Shown piece by piece: positions 34,033 through 42,982 of a stretch of 64,000 nucleotides of DNA (position 1 is its first letter; every line of letters starts with the position of its first letter). A program made the position numbers and the translations under genes. The stretch lies in NCBI RefSeq assembly GCF_023701945.1, contig NZ_JABAEF010000015.1:46130-110129 (forward strand), read 5' to 3'. The notes under the pieces are model-generated. The model searched no databases, was not told the origin of the DNA, and saw nothing but the letters and a program-made list of their open reading frames with translations. Source of the DNA: Rhizobium sp. CG5 (GTDB lineage: Bacteria; Pseudomonadota; Alphaproteobacteria; Rhizobiales; Rhizobiaceae).

Positions 34033-34911
34033 CTACATCGTCACGGCAATCACCGGGTCCCCGACGTCGCGACCGGCTGCTGATAGTCTCGGGAACAGCC
34101 AGGCTATGACTGCAGGATCGAGCAGGCCGTGAGCGAACATTGACTCCCAGTTGTTGAGAGAACCCTGAGCATAGTCACGCGCCGCTCGATGCTCGCAGAT
34201 AGCCGCGATCAATTCAGCTTGGTTCGCAGGAATGAAGTCCAGGGACCCGACGATCTTTCGCGGCGCGCGCACGAACTTGACCCACTGGTTTCTCAGCCAG
34301 TTTAGCGCGCCGGTCCGCTTTATCACATTATCCAGGTGGTATTCGATCGCGGGCCTGTCCGGGTGGGTAAGGGCGACCAGGATTTCGAGGTCTACGATCA
34401 CGGTTGCATCCATACCGGAAAACTTCGCTGCGTAAAGACGTTCGTCCATGCACGCGTCATAGTATGGATGGAGGATGCGCGCTCCCACGGCATTGCCCTT
34501 ATAGTTCTGGCCACGCTTCAGGTTGCAATCACATGCCGGGACCAGATTCTTGGAGAAGACCGCAAATGCCGGATGATCTTCCTTTGGCAGAACGTGGTCC
34601 AGCGTGTGAGCATGCAAGGAGCCACACATCGAACATGGTAGTGCAAGATTGTCCTCGCGGATGTCATCGATAGGGCGGTGGCTGGTGGGCAAATCTTTGT
34701 AGTGTTTGCGCAGCCATTTATCCAGTGGATCCGGGATCGGGACATGCACGACCGCCTGTGCGTTCCCCGAGACGCTGTCATACTGCACATAGCCGGCCTT
34801 CAGGGCTTGCCGGAATGCCTGTAGGCCCGGATAACTTCCAAGCCTGTGGTTGTCGACGAGTGCGTCGACGCCTGCGATGTCATCGAAAATCGGAAAAGGG
34901 AGTTTGCGCAT
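34033..34911 (-). CDS. ptuB: HNH endonuclease of a Septu-like pair
   Basis: 292 aa, starting on the last base of the ATPase stop (TGATG). The HNH zinc-type core is CSMCGSLHAHTLDHVLPK (residues 93-110) followed by NLVPACDCNLKRG (122-134), giving two Cys pairs, the Asp-His of the active site and the Asn. The remainder is helical. In Septu the HNH protein PtuB is the nuclease released or licensed by the ATPase PtuA. The gene order ATPase then HNH, and the coupling, fit Septu; the symbol is by analogy. Confidence 0.72.
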   Translation of the reverse strand: MRKLPFPIFDDIAGVDALVDNHRLGSYPGLQAFRQALKAGYVQYDSVSGNAQAVVHVPIPDPLDKWLRKHYKDLPTSHRPIDDIREDNLALPCSMCGSLHAHTLDHVLPKEDHPAFAVFSKNLVPACDCNLKRGQNYKGNAVGARILHPYYDACMDERLYAAKFSGMDATVIVDLEILVALTHPDRPAIEYHLDNVIKRTGALNWLRNQWVKFVRAPRKIVGSLDFIPANQAELIAAICEHRAARDYAQGSLNNWESMFAHGLLDPAVIAWLFPRLSAAGRDVGDPVIAVTM

Positions 34912-36542
34912 CAGCCGGAAATCTTTGCCCGAAGTTCGTTCAGGAATTCCAGGGACAACTCATTGCTATATTTTTCGAGCACCTCATCCCAGGTCATGCC
35001 CGAGGCCTGGATGTTTCGTTCTACCTCTTGCGCAAGATACGAAGGTTCGTCTTCTCCGAAAACGAAGTAGGAGATCTCCCCAACGTCTGCGCCAAATGTC
35101 GCAAGGCGCGGTCTCCGGACTTCTATCCGTCTGTCGGCGTCAGCCCTTAGGATCGAGATCTGCTCTCTGAAAACCTCTCGAAGAAAATAAGCAGAGTGCG
35201 TGGCAATGATGGCTGCGGACCCGGTCTGGGCCAACAGGCTATCCAGGATCGAAACGAAGCGCGATATGAAGTTCGGGTGCAGATGGGTCTCGGGCTCGTC
35301 GAAGAGTAGAAGGGAACTATTGTCGATCTCCAAGCTCACATAGGCCGCAAACTTCAGAAACGAGATTTCGCCGCTACTTAGGCGAAGCGCATGGCCATCG
35401 GAGAAACGCACCGGATCGCGCCGTGTGTTCAGCGACGCAAACCGTCGAAGTTTTTCCTGTTCGCCGCCCTGGTTCAATGAGCTCAATGGAATGAAGCCGT
35501 CATTCGTCCAGAGCCAAATTGACTTCGGATCCCCCAGCGCTTCGAGTGCATTGAGGAAAATCTGCCATCGGGTGCGATCCTTGATCGCCTGGTTCGATCT
35601 GGCGACGCTGACGATCGCACTGATCAGACCGCCGGCTTTCCGGGTCGGGGAGGATCGTGCCAGGGCATAACGTGAATAGCGAACATATTGTCGGCGTCGC
35701 GCGGTGCCCGGGAAGATAGAGAGTGCTTCTTTCGTTGGGGCAAACGCCAGCATTCGATTGAACTGAGCCCGTTCCCCTGTTTTCGGATCAACTAGGCCGC
35801 TGCCTTTTATCGCCTGCTTCGCGATCGTGCTAAGCGCCTGACTTTTTCCGACACCATTTTTTCCGATGATGATCGCCATACGCTTTGGCAAGAAGCCAGA
35901 ATGGTCGAAGTTGAACCTAAGCTCGTGCTTGTTTTCAAAAGCCGTCAGTTTAAAAGACACGGCGATCGTCGGCGACATTCGACCAATTTCTTCATGGCCA
36001 AGACCTCGCAGGATCGGTCCCGCATTTTTGTAAGCAAAAAAAGCTTCGGCGGTTCGCGTCAAGGAATACTGGAAAACCGCAGTGTTCGGCGCGTCGCGCA
36101 CAATCGGAGAGTTTGCGGAAAACTCTCCCAGAGCAACGAGATCGCAGGTTTTTAGAAGGACCTCGCGAGCACCAGCGACGTCTGCGTCGGCAATGAGCCT
36201 GCGATAGGCATCGAGGTCGGGTAGTAACGTAAAGAATTTCGGAAAATCGTCCTCGGGGACCACCGCTTTGTCTGGAGCTGCACTCTTGATGAGATCAGCG
36301 CCATTCAGCTCGTCATTCGAGCTTTGGAGAAAGCCGATCATGCCAGAAAAATTGGCTGTCAGGCGAGCAGAGTCCCGGCGAACGAAAATATTGATCCGCG
36401 TCTTAAAGCGGAAATCGTCGAAACTGTCTCCAGACGGGGTGATCAGAATAGTATTATTTTCGATCGATCGGGCGTCGGAGGGCGTCTGCGAAGAGAAAAA
36501 GAGCTTGAACTGTTCTGTCGGAGTTTCTGAAGGCGAGACCAT
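34911..36542 (-). CDS. ptuA: AAA/ABC-type ATPase of a Septu-like pair
   Basis: 543 aa. The first 190 residues are not a recognised domain. After them comes an ABC/SMC-like ATPase: Walker A GKNGVGKS (227-234), signature LSSGEISFLKFA, Walker B LLLFDEPETHLHP and the His switch IIATHSAYFLREVF. Such ATPases pair with HNH nucleases in Septu and in type I retrons. There is no reverse transcriptase beside this pair, so it is called Septu-like. The unusual N-terminal extension could be its sensor part. The gene is divergent from the helicase gene across a 277-bp spacer. Confidence 0.76.
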   Translation of the reverse strand: MVSPSETPTEQFKLFFSSQTPSDARSIENNTILITPSGDSFDDFRFKTRINIFVRRDSARLTANFSGMIGFLQSSNDELNGADLIKSAAPDKAVVPEDDFPKFFTLLPDLDAYRRLIADADVAGAREVLLKTCDLVALGEFSANSPIVRDAPNTAVFQYSLTRTAEAFFAYKNAGPILRGLGHEEIGRMSPTIAVSFKLTAFENKHELRFNFDHSGFLPKRMAIIIGKNGVGKSQALSTIAKQAIKGSGLVDPKTGERAQFNRMLAFAPTKEALSIFPGTARRRQYVRYSRYALARSSPTRKAGGLISAIVSVARSNQAIKDRTRWQIFLNALEALGDPKSIWLWTNDGFIPLSSLNQGGEQEKLRRFASLNTRRDPVRFSDGHALRLSSGEISFLKFAAYVSLEIDNSSLLLFDEPETHLHPNFISRFVSILDSLLAQTGSAAIIATHSAYFLREVFREQISILRADADRRIEVRRPRLATFGADVGEISYFVFGEDEPSYLAQEVERNIQASGMTWDEVLEKYSNELSLEFLNELRAKISG

Positions 36543-36819
36543 AATATGATTTCCATGTCATCGTCGCGGAATCCAATGACTGCTCGCGTGGCACGCATGA
36601 TACGTATTTTGGTCGTGCAAGCAAACTAGCCTCGCCCGATGGTAGCAGCCTTTTGCACAGGGATTGGGGTGAGTAATGCAATCGTTCCGTTCGAACTCTC
36701 TTGTGGAACAGGCGGCTTGCAATAGTTCGGCTCACCTTCCCGGCGTTGCAGCGGATGAGGAGCTGCAATACCATTGAGGGTACAGCAAAGAGTCCGCATT
36801 TCGTTTGCCTGGAGGCGAC
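36543..36819. other. Divergent spacer between ptuA-like and helicase genes
   Basis: 277 bp that must hold the promoters for the long leftward defence run and for the rightward helicase gene. No gene is supported: the open frames found here lack ribosome sites and resemble no family. No clear -35/-10 pair could be singled out by eye. Confidence 0.4.
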
Positions 36820-39800
36820 GTGGATACGCTTTTCAAAGAAGATCTCGAAATTTCGCTTCCGCCGCAATTCGCGATCGCTGGAAAAATCCACGGTGCCTCT
36901 GTCCGAAAGCTCGGTCATCCCAGCCGCAAGCTGATCGCCTCTGCGAACGAGTTTACTGAAAAGCGAGTTCGGGGACTGTTTCTCCGCACTCCCGATGGAC
37001 GGCGCGAAGTGGCAGTGATCCCCCGAAAGACCGACGTGGATCTGCCCAGCGACGAGATATTGCGCCACACGGCAGCGGTGAGCCTCGCGGAATTCCGGAA
37101 AGATTCAACCCCCGGCGTGTGGCTCAAGCCCGCCGCAGTGGATGCTTCCAGCATCTCGATCGTGGACCTCGAAGGCAGGTGCGACGAAATCCGCCGATCT
37201 TGGCGAGGAGCGTTCACCTTTACCGAAGAGCGCATCGTCGGCGACATCGTTTTCCAGCCTGGACTCAGGAAGCCGCAAATAGGTGCGCTCCATGCCGCCC
37301 TAGGCCATTGGACCGCTTCTTCTGCCCCCGCGACGATTGTCATGCCAACGGGAACGGGCAAGACCGAAACGATGCTGGCGCTTATGGTCGTCGCCGAGGT
37401 CGAGCGGCTTCTTGTCGTCGTGCCGAGCGATGCCTTGCGGACGCAGATCTCGGAGAAATTCCTGAGCCTCGGGGTTCTAAAGGACAGCGGCTGTCTCGCT
37501 GTCGATGCGAAATTGCCCATCGTTGCGACCCTCGATGAAATTCCCAAGTCAGTCGGAGAGGTCGACGACATCTTCAGGCGGGTCAACGTCGTCGTCACGA
37601 CGATGGACGCGGTCGCCAAGGCAAGCGGAGAAGTCCAGTTGAGGATGGCAGAGATTGTCAGCCACCTTTTCGTTGACGAAGCGCACCATATCGCCGCCAA
37701 GACGTGGCGGGAATTCAGGGCGCAGTTCGCGAACCGCATCGTCCTTCAGTTCACCGCCACGCCGTACCGGACCGACGGGCGGCGTGTCGACGGCAAATTC
37801 ATCTACAACTACCCGCTCGCCAAGGCATTTGCTGAAAAGTACTTCAAGAAAATACACTTTAAGCCGATCTATGGGCTTGATCGGGACGACGCCGACCTGC
37901 GGATCATTCAGGCCGTCAAAGCCGCGCTGGTTCAAGACGAGGCAGAGGGCCATGTTCATCTAGCCATGGCGCGCTGCCGGATAATCGATACCGCCGTCAA
38001 GCTGTATCGTCGCTATTGTCAGCTTCTGCCGGAGTACAATCCCGTCATCGTCTATAGTAGCCTCTCGTCGAAGGCGAAGATGGAGGCTCTCCGGAAGCTA
38101 AGGTCCGGAGAAAGCAGGATTGTCGTCTGCGTCGATATGTTGGGCGAGGGCTTCGACCTTCCTGAACTCAAGATCGCGGCGCTGCATGACAAGCATCAAA
38201 GCGAAGCAATAACCGTTCAGTTTGTCGGGCGGTTTACCAGAACGAGGAAAGATCTAGGCGACGCGACGGTGATCGCCAACGTCGTGGCCGCCGGCATGCG
38301 GGACAGTCTTCAGGCACTCTATAATGAAGACGCCGACTGGAACCACCTGCTCGAAGGCCTCGGAACCCGTAACACCGCCCGCGAAGAGCGGCGGCAGGAA
38401 GTATTCGAGGGTTTCGATCTACCACCGACGGATTTTCCGCTGGATCAGGTGACACCTCGCCTCGGTGCGGTCGTATACGAGACCACTTGCGAACGATGGG
38501 ACCCGAACAAGATCGTCGACGCCTATGGGCCCGGCTCCATAATTGAAGGTCCGTCGATCAACTACGCCGAGCGGCTTGCGATCTGGGTGTTGAAGACCGA
38601 CGAGAAGCTCAAATGGACGTCGATGAGGCAACCGGTAAATACCGCGTATCACCTTTACGCGTGCCATTGGGACGACGAGCGTCAGCTTCTCTACGTCAGC
38701 AGTTCGAACCTGAGCGACCTTCACGCCCGGCTGGCTGAAAAGGTTGCCGGGACCGACGCGAAGCGAATTCGCGGCGACGATGTTTTCAGGGTGCTCGACG
38801 GCTACAAGCGCTTGATCCTCAGCCATCTCGGTCTTTCGGAGGCCGTCCGGAAGCCGATCCGGTATTCCCAGTTCATGGGCAGCGACATAGCTCCCCAACT
38901 AACCGACGATCCTGCCAATCGCGGCCGGATGAAGACGAACATTTTCGGCCAGGGTTACACGGCGAGCGGCAAGTCGACGATCGGGTGTTCCACGAAGGGT
39001 AAGATCTGGTCTTACGAGTCCGTTCACGGGTTCGCAGGCTGGATGGAGTGGTGCAAGACCATCGGCGCCAAGCTGCAAGATTCATCCATCCAACCCGACG
39101 GTATCCTGCGCCGCCTGGTTCAGCCCACCAAACTTACTTCGATGCCTCAAAAGCACGCCGTTGCCATCAATTGGCCAGAGGCGGTCCTTCATGTCGATGA
39201 CGACCGGGTGGATTTGGTTTTCGGAGACGTCTCGGTTCCGTTCTACAATAGCGATATCCGCATCCTGTCTCAGGTTCCGGGCACCGAGATCGTTATGAGG
39301 GTCGGCGGAGATGACAGGTTTGTCGATGTCACGATGACCATAGACGGTTCCGGTGCGCACTATATCCCTACGGCCGCGAGCGGTGTCCGCATCGGTAAAA
39401 AGACCACGGATCTGGTCTCATGGTTCAAAGACGATCCGCCTCATATCTACTTCGCCGACGGAAACATGCTTTTGGCCTCCGAATTGCTCAAGCTGCCTGA
39501 TGACCACGCTCCGCCGTTCGATCCGGAGCGTCTGGTGGTCCGAGACTGGGCGGGCGTAGATATTAGGAAGGAGTCGCAGGGTAGGGACAAGGACGCGACC
39601 AGCATCCAGCGGCGTGTAATCGACGAACTTCTGCAAAGCGGTGGCTTTGACGTTGTTTTCGATGATGACGGGTCCGGTGAATCCGCGGACGTCGTGGCCA
39701 TCAAGAAGGAGGGCGACGTCATTACGGTGGCGATGTTCCACTGCAAGTACGCGAGCGATGCCACCCCGTCAGCGAGGGTCAGCGATCTTTACGAGGTCTG

Positions 39801-40119
39801 CGGTCAGACGCAGAAAGCAATCCGGTGGAGGGAGCGGCCCGACCTGTTGTTCGCTCGACTTAGAAAGCGCGAGACCGCGATACAGAAGAGATACGGTCTA
39901 TCGCGGCTGGAGAAGGGCAGCATTATCGACTTGATCCAATGGCATAACCGCTGGAGCGAGTTCGACTATCGTTTTGAGATGACCGCGGTCCAGCCTGGCT
40001 ACTCGAAATCGGAGGCTATCCGACAGCAGGACAAAGGGCAGCTGGAAATTCTCGCGGCAACGCAATCGCTGCTCATGGACACGTGGGCCATACCATTCAC
40101 GTTCCAATGCAGCCCTTGA
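36820..40119 (+). CDS. SF2 DEAH helicase with possible C-terminal nuclease domain
   Basis: 1,099 aa from a GTG with GGAGG four bases before it; a TTG 15 bases up would add five residues. Helicase motifs: IVMPTGTGKTETM (Walker A near 176-182), VVVPSDALR, VVVTTMDAV, HLFVDEAHHIAA, VLQFTATPYRTDG, VIVYSSLSSKA, VDMLGEGFDLPEL and QFVGRFTRTRKD. About 500 residues follow with no clear family, then near residue 965 ESADVVAIKKEGDVITVAMF-HCKYA, which resembles a degenerate PD-(D/E)XK site (Asp..., HxK). It looks like a single-protein or two-protein defence helicase-nuclease. The small winged-helix gene downstream may belong with it. Confidence 0.72.
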   Translation: MDTLFKEDLEISLPPQFAIAGKIHGASVRKLGHPSRKLIASANEFTEKRVRGLFLRTPDGRREVAVIPRKTDVDLPSDEILRHTAAVSLAEFRKDSTPGVWLKPAAVDASSISIVDLEGRCDEIRRSWRGAFTFTEERIVGDIVFQPGLRKPQIGALHAALGHWTASSAPATIVMPTGTGKTETMLALMVVAEVERLLVVVPSDALRTQISEKFLSLGVLKDSGCLAVDAKLPIVATLDEIPKSVGEVDDIFRRVNVVVTTMDAVAKASGEVQLRMAEIVSHLFVDEAHHIAAKTWREFRAQFANRIVLQFTATPYRTDGRRVDGKFIYNYPLAKAFAEKYFKKIHFKPIYGLDRDDADLRIIQAVKAALVQDEAEGHVHLAMARCRIIDTAVKLYRRYCQLLPEYNPVIVYSSLSSKAKMEALRKLRSGESRIVVCVDMLGEGFDLPELKIAALHDKHQSEAITVQFVGRFTRTRKDLGDATVIANVVAAGMRDSLQALYNEDADWNHLLEGLGTRNTAREERRQEVFEGFDLPPTDFPLDQVTPRLGAVVYETTCERWDPNKIVDAYGPGSIIEGPSINYAERLAIWVLKTDEKLKWTSMRQPVNTAYHLYACHWDDERQLLYVSSSNLSDLHARLAEKVAGTDAKRIRGDDVFRVLDGYKRLILSHLGLSEAVRKPIRYSQFMGSDIAPQLTDDPANRGRMKTNIFGQGYTASGKSTIGCSTKGKIWSYESVHGFAGWMEWCKTIGAKLQDSSIQPDGILRRLVQPTKLTSMPQKHAVAINWPEAVLHVDDDRVDLVFGDVSVPFYNSDIRILSQVPGTEIVMRVGGDDRFVDVTMTIDGSGAHYIPTAASGVRIGKKTTDLVSWFKDDPPHIYFADGNMLLASELLKLPDDHAPPFDPERLVVRDWAGVDIRKESQGRDKDATSIQRRVIDELLQSGGFDVVFDDDGSGESADVVAIKKEGDVITVAMFHCKYASDATPSARVSDLYEVCGQTQKAIRWRERPDLLFARLRKRETAIQKRYGLSRLEKGSIIDLIQWHNRWSEFDYRFEMTAVQPGYSKSEAIRQQDKGQLEILAATQSLLMDTWAIPFTFQCSP

Positions 40120-40213
40120 ATTGGAGATTTTGAACCTGCAGGACATTGGAAGCGTCAGTCCTCGAGAGAGCTAGATATGGACGGTCCAGCTTCCGCTTCG
40201 AAAGGAAAATTGA

Positions 40214-40528
40214 ATGGCCGGTAACGAAGAAAGCGTCTTTCGCAAAGCCAAGTCTGAATATCAAGCTCTACAGATTTTGCAGGTGCTGATGCTCCGTGAA
40301 GCATGTGGTCGCTCTAATGACAGTATCTTGGGCGTGTGCTTGGACAAATGCGGCATGTACGGAGCCCCGGAAGAAATTCGGGCGGTCATAAGTTTCCTTG
40401 AGCGATCCGGCTTGGTACGCACAGACAAGGTCGAGGAGTACGTGATCGTCGCGATCACAGACGCGGGCGAACGAGTTGCCGAGGGTAAGCAAATCGTTGA
40501 TGGAGTGGGGCGCCCGACGCGAAAATAG
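40214..40528 (+). CDS. Small phage-type winged-helix protein (VpaChn25_0724-like)
   Basis: 104 aa, ribosome site aaaggaaaa. The pattern ALQILQVLMLREACGRSNDS, then EEIRAVISFLERSGLVRTDK and VIVAITDAGERVAEG, ending in GVGRPTRK, matches a small winged-helix family found next to the late genes of Mu-like phages. Here it follows the helicase gene by 94 bp. It may be a phage leftover or a regulator of the helicase module. Confidence 0.6.
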   Translation: MAGNEESVFRKAKSEYQALQILQVLMLREACGRSNDSILGVCLDKCGMYGAPEEIRAVISFLERSGLVRTDKVEEYVIVAITDAGERVAEGKQIVDGVGRPTRK

Positions 40529-40842
40529 TGTATCTACTGCTCAGGCTTCATCGAAGCCAGGCTTAGAAGGCGCTAGACCGGTTTCGTCCAACAAAAGCAT
40601 ATTGATACATCAATGCAGTGATGCCGAGGCTACGGGTTTTAGGTTCGTATCCGTTCAAGGCGAGCCCAACCACGTAAGCGAAGCTTCCTCTCCGGACACA
40701 GTAACAACGCGACTGTGGTGACGTGAAACATCCCTGCGTAATCGCCGGCCCCTCGGCCGCCCACGAGCGGCGCATTTATCTTGACAAAATAAATCATATT
40801 TACGATTTGATGTGCGTCACTGAATATTTTGAGGGTTTTTTC
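40529..40842. other. Spacer before the first FecBCD-type operon
   Basis: 314 bp without a supported gene. It marks the right edge of the defence island: downstream DNA is richer in G+C and coding style changes. It contains the putative promoter and operator described at 40781-40808. Confidence 0.5.
40781..40808 (+). promoter_or_regulatory. Putative promoter/operator of the first importer operon
   Basis: TTGACA at 40781-40786 is a perfect -35 box; a fair -10 (TACGAT, 40801-40806) lies 14 bp on, shorter than ideal. The A+T-rich stretch between includes aaatc-N8-gattt (40791-40808), which could bind a metal-responsive or LysR-type repressor. The gene start is 35 bp further. Confidence 0.4.
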
Positions 40843-41928
40843 ATGCTTTTCAGACCGAGAGAGCTCGCGATCACAGTCGCATTGGTTTTCACTCAGCCTC
40901 TAGCCGCAATCGCCGATCCGATCACCATCATCGATCATGAAAACCGCACCGTCACGTTGGCAAAGCCCGTCGAGCGGATCGCCTCTATCCCGATCCCGAT
41001 GGCCTCGACGATCATCGCGATGGACGGCGGAACCTCGAAACTGGTCGGCATGAACCCGACGGCCAAGTCGGCCATCGTTGAAGGCGTGCTGGGCAAGATC
41101 TTTCCCGAGGCCAAGGACATCCCGTCCGACATCACCGCGCCGAACTTCATTCCCAACGTCGAGGAACTGGCGGCCACCAATCCCGAACTGGTCATCCAAT
41201 GGGCCGATCGCGGCCCGGACTTGGTCGACCCGATCGTCAATGCCGGCCTGACCGCGCTTCTGATTTCCTACGGCACGGAAGAAAAGACCAAACAGTACCA
41301 GGCCATGGTGGCGACCGCGATGGGCAAGCCCGAGCGGGCGGAGATGATCAACGGCTGGCGCGACCAGGTGGCCGCCGAAATGGCCGCCAAATCGAAGGAC
41401 ATTCCGGCCGAGAAGAAGCCGAGAATCCTCTATCTCGGCCGTGCGCTCGAAGGCCTGACCGCCTCCGGCGACAAGGGCAATTACAACGCCTTCTACATCA
41501 ATCTGGCCGGCGCAACCTCCGCCTCGGCCGATGTCCAGGGCCAGGGCACGACGATCAGCCCCGAGCAGATTGCCGAGTGGAACCCGGACATCATTCTCTT
41601 GAACAGCTTCGAGGCCAAGCTCGGCCTTGAGCGGATCTATAACGACCCGATCCTGTCGCTGACCAAGGCCGCCCAGGAAAAGCGCGTCTACAAGATGCCG
41701 CTTGGCGGCTATCGCTGGGATCCGCCGAACCAGGAAAGCCCGCTGACCTGGATGTGGCTCGCCAATCTCCTGCACCCCGACATCTTCCAGTACGACCTGC
41801 GCGGCGAGATGAAAAAGGCATACAAGACACTTTACGATTACGATCTGACCGACGAGGACATCGACGGCATCCTGTGGATCGGCATGCAGGGCGAGGCGAC
41901 CAACTACGCCCAGTTCAGGGCGAAGTAA
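40843..41928 (+). CDS. FecB-like periplasmic binding protein (importer A)
   Basis: 361 aa from the ATG at 40843 (GAGGG seven bases before); longer frames upstream are not supported. The signal peptide ends near AAIADPIT. The mature protein is a class III binding protein: RTVTLAKPVERIASIPIP, then NVEELAATNPELVIQWADRG and ISPEQIAEWNPDIILL. Such proteins bind iron siderophores, haem, cobalamin, or in MolA molybdate/tungstate. The ligand here is not given by the sequence. It heads a five-gene coupled operon and has a paralogue at 46800-47897. Confidence 0.88.
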   Translation: MLFRPRELAITVALVFTQPLAAIADPITIIDHENRTVTLAKPVERIASIPIPMASTIIAMDGGTSKLVGMNPTAKSAIVEGVLGKIFPEAKDIPSDITAPNFIPNVEELAATNPELVIQWADRGPDLVDPIVNAGLTALLISYGTEEKTKQYQAMVATAMGKPERAEMINGWRDQVAAEMAAKSKDIPAEKKPRILYLGRALEGLTASGDKGNYNAFYINLAGATSASADVQGQGTTISPEQIAEWNPDIILLNSFEAKLGLERIYNDPILSLTKAAQEKRVYKMPLGGYRWDPPNQESPLTWMWLANLLHPDIFQYDLRGEMKKAYKTLYDYDLTDEDIDGILWIGMQGEATNYAQFRAK

Positions 41929-41929
41929 G

Positions 41930-42982
41930 ATGGCGATGGCGGCGACTGAGCGCGAGCGCCGAAGCCTGATCGGCTTCCGCATCGGCGCGTTTGGGCTCAT
42001 GGTGCTGGCGCTGATCGCGGCCATGCTGTTTGCGATCGGTGCGGGGCGCTTTTCCGTCGACGTGGCGCGGATCGGCGAGATCCTGCTCGCGACGGCCCTC
42101 AACCCGAATGCCGCGCCGACGCAGATGGACGAGCGCATTGTGCTGCTCGTGCGTCTGCCGCGCGTATTGCTTGCGGCGCTGTCGGGTGCGGCCCTTGCCG
42201 TCGGCGGGGCGGCGCTGCAAGGCGTGTTCCGCAACCCGCTGGTCTCGCCGCAAGTGCTCGGCATCAGCCAGGGCGCGGCCTTTGGCGGGGCGCTTGCCAT
42301 CCTGTTCGGCTATTCCGGCGTCGTCCTGCTCGGCATGGCCTTTACCCTCGGCCTGTCGGCACTGGTGCTGGTCGGCCTGCTCGCCCGCATCAACGGCCGC
42401 ACCGAGGTGATCACGGTGATTCTGGCGGGTATGATCGTCGGGGCGCTGTTTGCTGCCCTGGTATCCGTCGTACAGTTCGTCGCCGATCCCAATACCTCCC
42501 TGCCCGCCATCGTCTACTGGCTTATGGGCTCGTTCTCGACTGCCACCTGGTCGCGGCTGTGGCTTGCCGTGCCGGGCATGGGCCTCGGCCTCTTCTCCGT
42601 CTGGCTGTTGCGTTACCGGCTCAACCTCTTGGCGCTAGAGGAGCAGGAAGCACGGTCGCTCGGCGTCAATCCCGACCGCGAGCGCTGGTACATCTTCATC
42701 GCGATTTCGCTGATGACCGGGACTTCGGTGGCAGTGGCCGGCATTGTCGGCTGGATCGGCCTTGTCGTGCCGCACGCCGCGCGCATTTTCGTTGGCGAGG
42801 ACCATCGCGCACTGATCCCGGCCTCGGCGCTTCTGGGCGCGGCCTATCTCACCTTCATCGACACGATGGCGCGGACACTGACGGCAGCTGAAATTCCGCT
42901 CGGCGTCCTGACCGCGCTGGTCGGCGCCCCGGTCTTCGCCTACCTGCTGCGTCGCCACTTCAGGGAGACCAATCGCACATGA
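41930..42982 (+). CDS. FecCD-family ABC permease (importer A)
   Basis: 350 aa, starting one base after the binding-protein stop. About ten helices with FecCD marks: LPRVLLAALSGAALAVGGAA, LQGVFRNPLVSPQVLGIS, and late GIVGWIGLVVPHAARIFVGE. It forms a homodimeric pore in the inner membrane. Its stop overlaps the start of the ATPase gene (ATGA). Confidence 0.93.
   Translation: MAMAATERERRSLIGFRIGAFGLMVLALIAAMLFAIGAGRFSVDVARIGEILLATALNPNAAPTQMDERIVLLVRLPRVLLAALSGAALAVGGAALQGVFRNPLVSPQVLGISQGAAFGGALAILFGYSGVVLLGMAFTLGLSALVLVGLLARINGRTEVITVILAGMIVGALFAALVSVVQFVADPNTSLPAIVYWLMGSFSTATWSRLWLAVPGMGLGLFSVWLLRYRLNLLALEEQEARSLGVNPDRERWYIFIAISLMTGTSVAVAGIVGWIGLVVPHAARIFVGEDHRALIPASALLGAAYLTFIDTMARTLTAAEIPLGVLTALVGAPVFAYLLRRHFRETNRT

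Noticed and set aside
34033..36542. The ATPase/HNH pair considered as part of the retron (type I layout)
   Set aside because: The reverse transcriptase is more than 10 kb away with its own PRTase-type partner and adjacent RNA, so a stand-alone Septu-like pair is simpler.
40900..42300. Long minus-strand open frame of 466 codons opposite the importer A genes
   Set aside because: It is antisense to clear FecB and FecCD genes, has no ribosome site and a low-complexity composition typical of the reverse strand of G+C-rich genes.
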